Below are positions 12,501 to 24,500 of a stretch of 53,868 nt of DNA, piece by piece. The stretch spans positions 584,990 to 638,857 of the forward strand of contig NMRA01000042.1 in the NCBI GenBank assembly GCA_002633005.1, given 5' to 3'. The translations under genes were made by a program, and so were the position numbers. This DNA is from Phoronis australis (taxonomy: Eukaryota > Phoronida > Phoronidae). Position 1 is the stretch's first letter. Every line of letters begins with the position of its first letter. The notes beneath the pieces were generated by a model. It did no database searches. It was given only the letters and a program-made list of their open reading frames with translations, and was not told the origin of the DNA.

Positions 12501-15500
12501 TTTGCAGGAAATTAATTAGGTGGCTAAGTCATTCTGTAATTTAATTTTGCAACAATAATAGGTATAACTAGTCATTTTTGCTGTGAATATCTTGGCTTGG
12601 TTAAATGGTAACTATTGGTGCTTAACCACCAAATTCTTTATATTAAGAAAGTTCAACTGATACCTCATATAAGTTTATTTATTGTGTAATGTGTAATTTA
12701 CTTTATCTCAACCAGAACTATGAAACACAATGTTTCCAGTTCTTTCGTCACCCCTCATTTTGCTTTGAACAGCTCAGAGTTGATTATTAATGTGCTACTA
12801 GTTAGATTTAGTCAAATTTGAATAACGACTTTCCCAGGATACTACAGTGCCCTCTCTGCTTTAAGCGCAGTATTTACCCACAATGCTGTGCATCTGTGGA
12901 GCGCTTGAGTCACAGCTGTACGCTGTTGCTGCTGCAATGATCACTTATTTTACATGTAATTTAGTTTGCAATTTGTCATTCTGATTTGAATAAAATTTCA
13001 CTGTTGCACAGACAAAACATTGATAGGTTGAGTTAGGCATAATGAAATATTCTTCACTCGTCTCCAACCTTATATTTCAAAAACTAGATCAACCAAAAGA
13101 TGCGATTTTTCTACCTAGGCTAATGAAGAGCGATGATTTTAGGATGTGGGAACTGTCGTGCAAGTTAGTTTGTTCTTCTGTTTTTTTGCGAGTTAATAAT
13201 TGGTTTGCGAGAATTTCTCCATTTTACAATGGTGGCTATACAATGCAGATTATGCTCTAAGTTAGTAATATCTCAGCTTTCATTTTTTGTTGAGAATTTT
13301 GATTTAAAAAAATATTTTTTTGATGGATTGGAGAAGCTTTGTTCCTGTATTCAAAGTGAGATCTCGGAATATCCTAATGTTAAGCTTTTGCAATTTTCAG
13401 CCTGAACACTATCCACCAATCAGTGTCATGGATGAGATTACTCCTTATTCCATTATCCCAACTTTTTACCCAAGCTCTGGAGGTTTGTCATCTGATTGGC
13501 CAATGCACCTGAGAAAAAAGGTGTACAGGTTTGTCCTGTTTTCATGTAATAATTGAAATCTAAGTGCTTTTTGATTTAGATTTCATTCCACTCTAAAGCT
13601 GACCTCACTTAAGTTTTACTCAGACTAAATGTGATTTCTGGGTTGGAAAGATGATGGGTCACTTTTTCTTGAGACCACCTTCAATGCATAACACAACCTT
13701 ATAAGTCACTGTCTTTTGAGACCACCCTCAAAGCATAACACAACCCTCCATACAAGCCAACTTATCGAGTCTGTTCTTAAGCAATAATGAAAGGCCATCT
13801 ACTAACTTGAGTAAGGTACACGGGTAGAGATCACTTTTAGAATGAATTGTTCGAAGTCAAAAATCTTTTTGATGGAGGCTGGGTTTAAAGCAGGTGGTGT
13901 GCAAATATTCGTGCCTGCGATGCAGGGGTGGTGATTGAACACTTTACCAAGGATCACCGAACACTTGCCCCGAAGCAGAATCCTTTCCACCTGTGGAGAA
14001 CCCTTACCGCTCTCTACAAAATACCAAGTATTGCTTGATATTTTCTAGACAGTGCCAAAGGTTTGTCACTTGTGGTGAGTGTTTCACTTTCTGGTAGGTG
14101 TTATGCAGGTTGTGGTAAGAGTGATAATACTCCGGTGTTAAAGGATTGTGTGTATTGTGCATCAGGTCTTATCGTAATGGAACAGACTACAGTAGTTGTT
14201 TATGAAATGTAGTTTACCTAGTTATTTGTAATAGTAATTTTTAAGTTAATTCATTAGAATTCCTTTAGCTCGATATCATTCAGAACACCCAAACCTATTG
14301 ATTTCAATGTCATGTTACATAATTAACTATTCCTGCTGATATGGATATCATTCCACCCTATTATTGTGTTGCTCAAATGAATGCATGCTACATATTATTA
14401 AGTGCAGATTCTGATTCCATATGGAGAATGCCAGATGTATTTATCAGGGTACCACAAATTTCCAAACCATTGTTACTGATATCATGTTGTATTGATCTGT
14501 ATACTAGCAAATATTTAAAATACTCAAACGCATTTATACTGTCATCAAGTGTTGTTCCTGATAATGTTTTTTCAAACTGGTTGATTCCGCCTGGTGACAA
14601 GTGTTGATCCTAATCATATTCATTTAGAGTGCCCAAACCGATTGATCCTGATATCATTCGGTCAATGAAGATGATTGGAAATGTCGGTTACGCACCTAAT
14701 CCAGGAAAATTCCGTCGCAATCAGAGGTCATACAAACTGGAAAAGGTCAACAAGCAGGGTCGACCCAGGAAACCAAGCGTTCCTGACTCTCCTATGGGCA
14801 GGGGTAAGATTAGACCTAATTAGAATATATGGCAGCATAATCGTACTAAAACACTATTAGCAGTGCAAAGGAAAAGTGTTAACTTATTATTTGTTTTGAT
14901 GTTGGGTGTTATTGCTTCCACGCTTTCAGTTGTTCTGCTTCTCTGTTTATAATAGTTTAGCAGCAGCCTCCCCTGGAGGCAGAATTTATGAATATAACAC
15001 AGAGTTGTAGGTTGGCTGCTTTCTCGCGTACTCTTTTGAACCCTTGGTATATTCGTCAACCATTCAATAGACTACCAAGAGATATAACAGCAGAGTTTGA
15101 AAGAGCCTGCATGAAGGCAGCCCCCCAACAACACTATAGTGTACTCAATAAATTCTTTTCTTCTTACATCATTGTCAATGAAATCAGTCTACTTTTCATG
15201 CCATTTTGATCAATTTAGCTGTTGCAACTTCTTACCAATAAAATTCTTGGCTCATAATCTAATCTGTAAATTTGACTGAAACTCAGACTCAAAACTCAAC
15301 CAATCACACTGCTTGATTTGAGTACTGTAACTTATTCTAGTGCTCTATGCAATGGATCAATTTTCGAGTCAAGTGTAGAGTACAGAGATTAGACTCAAGG
15401 CCCTGGACTGGATTTATGTAAACATCAGCAAGTGTATTGAATAAAATGTTATGTACTTTAAACACATACCAATGAACAGTTACCGATTTTTATCTCAGGG

Positions 15501-18500
15501 GATGACCCATTCATCTGTGTTCCAAAGCGTTACAGAAAAGTTGAGATCAAGTACTCAAAGCTGGGAATGGAAGACTTTGACTTCAGATTCTATAACAAGA
15601 CCAACTTTGCTGGGCTGGAGACGCATATTCCTAATGCATACTGTAATGCAATGCTTCAGGTATTTGGAATCATTAGTTGTCAAATTATAAGCAAGATCTA
15701 GTGGAAACAAACTGTGTCTGTTATGTGTGCTAAATTTTGTTTAATGTGATGCCAAAAGCAAAATGTTTGTGTTAATTTTTTACTAGTAAATAATGTGGCC
15801 TGGGGGCTGTTTCATCAAAAGTGAGTTAAGACTTCAGTCAGAAATTTGGCCTTATGCATCTATTTCAGAAAAATAATTCCCACTTAAGTGTGAAGTCTCT
15901 CACGATATACACATAACTGGTAGTTACTGAGATAATTTCTATATTTTTTTCTGGACTGCGATGCACCCTTAATTACTTGTCTAAACCTTCTGTAGCAATG
16001 TGATGTGGTAGCCTAAGACCACTGTATTAAGTCTTAAGTCATTTTCGTAATGCAGACTCCTGGTGTCTCATTGTGTTAACAAGCATTCGTCTATCAATTC
16101 AAAATTTGTTATGTGAATGACATTCTTAATAATAGGATATTGTGCTTGGAGGAAATATGGTTTACTGTTCCTTGACTTAATATTCCTGCAGTTATACTTT
16201 AGTACAATCATGCTGCTTGTTGAGATGTGCTTTATAGTGTGATAAGTGTAATATTTTTTGTAATTTATGAAGTAGTTAATATTAAAATAAATTAGGCAGA
16301 CTTCTACAGAACTCAATCAAACTCTGCCAAAGTAGGTAAACGAAGACAGTGAAATGGTATTTTCATCAAACTTTAGTCACAGTTAAGTGTCATCATATTT
16401 CGCTTAGCCACGTAATTATTAAATGCACTTGCAAGGCAAGATGGGATTTCAGAAAGGTGTTTGGAGCATCACCTGAAACTTTTACTGAATTGAAACGTGG
16501 TCTTGGCAAAAGGAGGTGTATTATTTAGTTGTGGTTTTGTGCATCTAAACTTTTGTCTTCGAATTTCAACATTGTCCAGTTTATTTTGAAAATTACTGTT
16601 ACTTGTGCTGTGATTTTAAAAATATTGCATTGAATTTTTGAGAAGTGCCCCACACAGCAACATGTGACAAGTTTTGTTCTGGTGAAGCGATAATTGAACT
16701 TGTGAAATGGAACTTATCCAACCATTTCTGGAACAAGTTCTCGTTCTGTCATTTCCGTGTAACTATGTATTTACAGGAGTTCTGTGTTTTGAGAACTATT
16801 TTTCTCCAGTTACTAAATGGGCATTAAACTGGTTCTCAGAATGCCGGACCCCTGTAAGTGATTACTGCCTGCTGTCGTTTAGATGCTCTACTTCATTGAA
16901 CCTTTGAGATGTGCCCTGCTTAACCACTTGTGTGACAAAGAATTCTGTCTGGCCTGTGAACTTGGCTTTCTCTTTCGCATGTTAGACCTGCAGAAAGGAC
17001 AGACATGTCAGGTAATGCGAGTTGTCTCTACTTTGAATATGAACTTTTAAAGCTGGTGTTTACCGTTTTTGGATTCTGCACAAAATGTTTTGTATTGAAA
17101 GCTACATTTTGCCCTGTTTTATTTGCTAGTATTAAACATAGAATTGATGAATTTACTCTAATTTGTGAAATAGATGCCATAATACTCCTTACCTTGATAG
17201 GATTTTATTATTCCTTTATCAACTTGCAATACGTTCTTGTGCCATTTTCGCTTGCGCCATTTTCAAATTCACGATTTTAAGGCTGCCAACCCTGCTGGGG
17301 CCTACTTTCCAAGCCTTCCTGTTGCAGATGCAGAAAACTGGGTATCGCTAGGCAATCTTGCCACGGTGTTTCAGGCTGAGATCACTGCAATTAATAGAGC
17401 TGCTCAACTGGCACAACTATATAACACTGAACTTGGCAATCGGCCAATTACCATCTTTCGGATAGCCAGGCAGCAATAAAAGCCCCTAAAGAAACTAAGG
17501 GTCAACTCTCCTTGTGTTAATGCTTGTATCAATGAGCTTAACAAGCTTGCAATTGAAAGAACCGTCAATATACACTGGGTCAGGGCCCATGGGGGAATTG
17601 ATGGCAATGAGAATGCAGACAGACTCGCAAAGATAGGAGCAAGCGTTCTGCATTTTGTGCCTGAACCTGCTATCCCGGTATCTTACGGATGTTGCAGGAT
17701 AAGTGTACGCAACTGGGTACATACCCAGTCAGCAGCCCAGTGGGCATCACTTAACTCTTGCAGAGAGACCAAGGAGGATTTTCCCAACGTGATCGAACCA
17801 AAAGGTTCAAAAAGCCATCTGAGTCTAGATAGATTGGGTATAAGACACGTCATTCAAATTTTGACGGGCCACTGCAACCTAGCCCGACACAGACACATTA
17901 CTGGGCATATGGGGAGCCCTGTGTGTCCTGAGTGTGGTTCTGACGTAGAATCTCCTAAACCTAGTATAGTCTTACCCAGCTTTTTATAGGCTAAGGAGCA
18001 ACCTACTGGATGGCACTGTTACATGCCTAAAACATATAGTGCATGGCAACAAATGGAAACATCTGTCCGTTTTCCTAAAGGAGACTGGCAGACTTGAAAA
18101 CTTTCTTCATGAGGAGCCCTAATTGGGCTCTCGTGCTATTGCTCAGGTGTTTTGTGCAATGGGCCAAACCATGAGGCCTGCACACGTCTGATGCACCGCA
18201 AATGACATCAGACCACCTGCACTGTTTTTTTGTTTTTTTTTAACCCTAATAAACTCTGAACTCTGGTTTCAATGTTCTTGTTGGTAACAGAAACAGAATC
18301 CTATCACAGTAAGGAACATCAAGAGACTGATTTTGTGAGGGTAAAAAGTTGTAATTCGATTTTCATTTTTGGGAAGCTAAGAGTGAAATGCATTTTTAAG
18401 TTTTGGCTTGTACGGTGCTGGCTTGTACGGTGCTGGCTTGTACGGTGCTGACTTATATGGTGATGACCTGTATGGTGCTGACTTGTACAGTACTGACTGG

Positions 18501-21500
18501 TGTGAAGGTGCAGATTTATACAGTACTGACCTGTACGGTGCTGACTTGTACAGTGATTAAAATGATTTCTGAGCTTGGGAAGAACTAGCAAATTGTTGTT
18601 ACTGAATATTGCAGTCAATTAGAAGGAATTGGCTGGCTTACCGTTGAATGTGCTGAAAGCAACATGGCAGGAAGTAGGCTAGTTTCATTGTCAAGTACTC
18701 GGTGGAGTAACTAGTTGATGCACTGGACTTAGAATCCTATCAGTCCGATGGAAAATGCTAAAGTGTTTCTGAAATTATGGAAAATCACAAAGAAACAATG
18801 CTTGGACTCTGCTGTTCTTTTTAGGACCAGACTTTGTGTTTTTTAATCTTGTATTATTCATTATTTGGTTTTCTTTGGCTTACAGCAATACATCAGTTCT
18901 ACTGGCTGGTTTATCATGCCTGTGTTTTGCTTGTTTTTTTTTTTGTAATTTATTTTCATCATTCTGTTCATATGCTTCAAACCCATTAGTATTAAATTGA
19001 TATCTTTCCAAAGGCCAGTAACTTCTTGAGAGCCTTCCGCACCATCCCGGAGGCATCGGCTCTGGGCCTCATTCTGAGTGAAAGTGAGGAGTCGGCGGGT
19101 AAGGCCAACTACCCTCGCTTGATACAGAGCTGGACTAGGTTTGTCTTGCAGCAAGTTCATTCGGTAAGTACACACTTTGTCCTGAGAGTTGATCTTGTAA
19201 AAAATAGGAAAACTTTTTCTGATTGTTCCCTTTGCATTGTGAGACACATGTACTGAATAATTTTAAATTTGCATGATATCTTACACAAATGATTGGTAGT
19301 GAACCGGGGCTCCTGGTTTTGTACGGCATCCGTTTTGAAGTACAGACTGAGGTAAATTAGATTAAGTTTGATTTCCCTTTCTCTGATATAGGTGCGTGAA
19401 AAAATTCATCTGCTTTCTAAGAAAAGATTTGTTCGGTTGTGAAACAAATTATTTGGCAACAAAAATGAGTGTGCCTTGACAGGAGGGAGGGAGGGACGAA
19501 GGGAAACAAACTATTCAAAGAACGGCCTTATGGTTTTCTGACCTTTGGTTGTAATGGTCTTACCAGTATATTTACTGGTCTTTTGACTATGGGTAGCATG
19601 TTGGGACAATTTTAGATTTTGGTCATACGAGCAGCGTGCGGTAACTGTGACTTTTGATCTTTAAATTTTGTTACTGAAGGAGACGGCAGAAGAAATAGAG
19701 GACCCAGATCCAGACAATGTTCTTGTCGACCCTTCGGAGCTGAGTCCAGAGGAAAAAGATGAGACTGGCTCAGATGTGAAGCTAGATTCGGAGGAGACAT
19801 CACCAACATCCAACAAGCCCCTACCTCCACTGTCGCTTCACCAGCTACAGCCAAGAAAGGGGTTGGCTTTGCATTCAATACATTTTTATGAAAACACTTT
19901 TCATAAATAGCTGATTTAAACTGAGTTGGCCTTCAAATTGCTTTTGATAGTGTGACAGCTTATTTTTATGTTTAGATGTGAGTGTCAGTCTGATTTTCTT
20001 TATAAACTTGTCAGTTTGGGACTGTTTCAGAATTTAATAGAAGAGTGCCACTGAATTTTGAATATTTCTCAATTTTTGGAATAATTTCTTTAAAGAAATT
20101 GCATCCACGCATCTTATGCAGACCCTTAATGCATTGTCTTATCAGTTTTAGTGAGATTCAAGATGCTTGAACATAAACATAATTAATTATCCTGTTGTTA
20201 TAGACCTTATCATCACATAATGTTTTTTTGTTGTCATGTGTTACAGGTTTAAGAAGTCTGGTGACTCGATTGTGAGCAAGCTGATGAGTTGTGTCATCAC
20301 CAACCTGTACAGGTGCAAGTGTGGGGTGACGACCAGCAGGGAGTCATCAAACCTTCTATTTAATCTGACCTACCCTGACCTCTACCCCCCAGGTTCGAAT
20401 AAGGGTCATCAGTTAGATGCATTACTTGATAGTTGCTGAATTTCTTCATAATTGGTCGTTTGGTGCGAAGGTCGTGAAGGGAAGGAAATTAATGAGAATT
20501 TTTTTTAAAAAATTGTCAACTTTTTACCTAGTATATTTCTCTACCTTTTCCCACATGGCAAAATTGTCAAAAGACCAAAGAGTAAGTTGGTAGATCACTG
20601 AAAAATTAGTCAAAGTTTTTGCTCTGAGATATTCAGATTGTTAATTTTCTGCAAAATGTGCTGATTAATGCCTTCTTTGTGATCATCTGTTTTACTGTAT
20701 CACCCTTAATAACTGCCCAACAAGGTATAGCTACTGTTGTGTTGTGCATGTCTACTGTTTACTTTGTGAAGTACAGTAGTTATGGTTTGCGTTTCGCATT
20801 TTACTTTCTGTTTTTTAACTTTCTATGGTGAACATAAGCAGAGCTTTTATGACTCTGTTCCTCAGGAAATGAGAAAGAGTGTGCCACGTACCAATTCTCA
20901 GATGTTGTGAGTCAAAGTCTGAGTGCTGAACAGGCAACCCAAGCATGGTGTAGCGTGTGTCAGAAATACCAGCCCCACGTAAGTCGGATGTTAATTATAT
21001 TTTTTGTGATGTAGTTGAGGATGATATCATTGTTTAACAGTAGGGAGGTAAACTTCAATTGAAGGCTGTGCAGGGCTGATAGTAGGGCGATAAATTTCAA
21101 CAGATGGCAGTGCGGAGCTGATGGTAGGGCGATGAACATCAACAGAGGGCAGTGCGGGGCTAATAGTAGGGGATAAACTTCAACAGAGGGCAGTGCGGGT
21201 CTGATAGTAGGGCGATAAACTTCAACAGAGGGCAGTGCGCTGCTGATAGTAGGGCGATAAATTCTGATCAACAGAGGGGTGTTCGGGGCTGATATTAGGG
21301 GGATAAACTTCATTAGAGGGCAGTGCAGGGCTGATAGTAGGGCTATGAACATCAACAGAGGGCAGTGCGGGGCTTATAGTAGGGGATAAACTTCAACAGA
21401 GGGCAGTGCGGGGCTGATAGTAGGGCGATAAATTCTGATCAACAGAGGGGTGTGCGAGGCTGATGGTAGGGGAATAAACTTCATTAGAGGGCAGTGCAGG

Positions 21501-24500
21501 GCTGATAGTAGGGCGATAAACTTCAACAGGGGGCAGTGCGGGTCTGAAAAAAGGGGCCCGGGATAAACTTCAACAAAGGGCCGCAGAGTGCTAGCAGCAA
21601 GGATTCCCAAATGAATTTCAGCAGAGGGTAGTGCGGGCCAACTTGATCTTTATTTTTTTGGATAAATACACTTAAGACATTTCTTGTATACGAGTTGCGA
21701 TTTTATTTATTTTTTTATTTGTAAATGGAAACTAAATGTAGTCTGGAATGAGCATTTTTCTTCCAGACTCAAACCAAACAGCTGAAGAACTTGCCGGACG
21801 TTCTGACATTTAACTGTCATATTGAGAATGAACGAGCTATTGAGTTCTGGCTGGCACAGCAACAGGTGAGTGTCTTGAGAGGTTCGCTTGGATGTCAAGA
21901 CTCGCGTTCCTATTGCATTAAGTTGGGAGTACAAATCGCAACTTGCAAATGGCATTTACATAGGGGGGGGGGGGNTACAAATGTCTAGAAACACTCATAA
22001 GGGTTCTCTGCTTTTTCGCGTGGCTTGCTACACCTCATTGTGTGTGTCGCAACGATTTTCAAATTCTTTAGCATGTTGAAATGGTTTACACAAATGTTTT
22101 TGCTCTAGAGTCAATGGTGCTGTAAAAACTACGAATTACCCTAGAATAAGTTAATCCTGGAACGAGTTGTCGCTAGGCTCAGTAGTGGCGTGGTTGTTGT
22201 TTGTGTTGGAGCAAGTTGCCACATGTGTGACAACTTGCTCTATCTCATTATGACAGGTTAGCTTGCCCTAGTGAAAGTTGTGGTGTGGACACAAACCTAC
22301 AGACAAGGCGGGTGTAATTACCAACTCTACCTTTACTCAGTTACACAGTACATAGCGGTGTCTAATGATTTTTGCGTCATGTTTGTCGCAAGGTATAAGG
22401 TTTGTAGTTTGTCGATGCTTAGCTTGAAGGGGGAGGGAGGGGATCATGGTTGGTGCTCTGAGGCAAGTTCCTCTAACTAATGTGGACACGACTATAGAGT
22501 TATTCATTGCTGGCATCTCTAGCCTGTCTTGAACCCTTCTCAATTTAGTTTCTGAGGGTCAGACAATGTAGAGATCAATGTAAATAACTCGGACATGTCT
22601 TCTAGTAATGTGAGGTGACTCGTGCACGTCTTGTCTTGCTTCACAACTGATAGAATGGACAGAAACACACTACTGACAAATTGATAAGACATTGACTGGA
22701 AGTACATTAGTATTGACAGGTGTCAGCGTGCTCCCTTTAAAGAGACATTATCGGGCCGGGCTAAAAATCAATTTTCTGAGATCAGCCTCTGTGTGGATTG
22801 GAACCTGCAACTCCTGTGGTAGCAGCCCAATGCTCTGCAGGCAAAGCTAAACCGCACACTGCAAATGGTTGAGCATTTTTAGCACACTTAACGGTTGTCA
22901 CCAACCTTGGTTTCAGCGAATGTCAGACAGACAATGGCGAGAGTCGTCCATTTGTAATAAAATCACAAAAACACAACATAATTTGTTGTTTTGTAGCTCT
23001 GATCCAAGCTATCCCATCCAACAGTTATCGCAAAGTTATGTGTTTTAAACTTAAGCCTGCCAGAGTTTTCTCAAAGAAGCTTAATATATTCAACAGATGG
23101 CATTTTATGCACTCATTCTATCAGTCATGTTCAAATATTTTCTAATGCTCTGTGGTTCATTTTTTACAGTTGGTAAATTATGTACTGAGTAAAGTTTTTA
23201 TTTTTCATATTATCACCAGGCTATATGTACGTCATTTTGACCAAGACTTTAGAACAAGGCGGACAAAAACATTCACTTGCTACATAATTATCCAACTGTG
23301 AACTAATTACAAGTTGAATGAAATTATTCTGTAATAAACGGTTATTTCTATTTCACAGACAATTGATTGCAGAATATACACCCAAGTATGACAGTTGCTG
23401 GTTCTAAAATAAAATGTTTATGACATTATTACCACTGAAAAAGTACTAACTGTGGAAACGGATTTGTTTTATTAAACATTGTATGAAAAAATTGCAATGT
23501 TGCAAAAGGTTAAGATTTTTGTGTCATTTTCTGTTAAACTACGTAAAGTCATAGTGATCAACTATGCATATTTTCCCCTAAAAGCTTGCTGGTGTATTTT
23601 GGAAAATTTCTTGTATGCATCCACTTGGTGTCTCTGCTGCTGACCTATTTTGCACAAAACTGACTGATTTTTCAATTACTTAACCTTTAACGCCATTTAG
23701 AATAGATTTTTGACTTTTTGACAGATTGTTAGTTTGGCTGAAGCTAAGGAGGAACCTGCAGCACCAAAATACTCAACACCAATCAAGCCATGTCGCTATG
23801 GCAACCAGTGTAAACGTCAAGACTGCCACTTCCGCCACGAGTCGGATACAAAGTAAACTGTGCTTCCATATTTCTTTTGGTAAACTCACCTTCTGTTGAA
23901 ACTTTTTGACTTACAATTAATGTGCCGTTATTATAATATAACCACACATCCATGTATTCAAACTTTGTCAATGTTCAACACTGTCCAGTTTTTTTGAGAA
24001 ATAATAGTTTGTAATGTGTGCTACAACCTCTTTCAAGGTATGCCAAAGATTCATTGCTTTTTTAATTACCAATTGATTGTTAATTTCCCCATTAGATCCG
24101 ACTCGGACAACTCGTTAGACATGTCAAAGTTAGTGGAGGAAGACATGACTAAACGAAGTTGGGTTCCGCTAGGGTTAAAGGTCAAACTGAAATCTGATGG
24201 GACTGTAGAGGTCGCTGATGGCGAGGACTGTGACAGTGAGGTCAGGGCAAGGTCACTTATTGTTGTCTGCAGAATAGATTTTGTTAAAGGAAGAAACACT
24301 CAGTTCCACTTTGGGCATTGAAAGACACTTTGCAATCTCATCACTTAAATCTTTGAATACTACAATATCCTTTGACTCTGACCAGTTCAAATTTTTAAAG
24401 TAAAGTTATTTTGAGCGGTAAACACATTCCAAAGTTTGCTTCGTATGAAAGTGTCAGTCTTTGCTTAGTTATTAATTTTTGCTATGAGGACTCTGGTCAT

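Larger units (their letters stand above)
9025..14518. repeat. Tandem duplication of PAN2 exon 8 and its flanking introns
   Basis: Copy A spans 9025-12338 and copy B spans 12340-14518, both starting ttgatataattgattttt and ending gcaaatatttaa, with one N between them. They are nearly identical through exon and introns. Differences include the 1020-bp element present only in A, about 105 bp around 11980-12085 missing from B, and scattered substitutions. This is either a true recent duplication or two alleles assembled in series. Confidence 0.9.

Noticed and set aside
18319-18618. Open frames with five-residue repeats on both strands
   Set aside because: The 15-bp unit is a multiple of 3, so both strands stay open by arithmetic.
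20960-21610. Long minus-strand open frames rich in Leu, Ile and Pro
   Set aside because: They follow the minisatellite units and lie in a PAN2 intron; the periodic peptide is a by-product.
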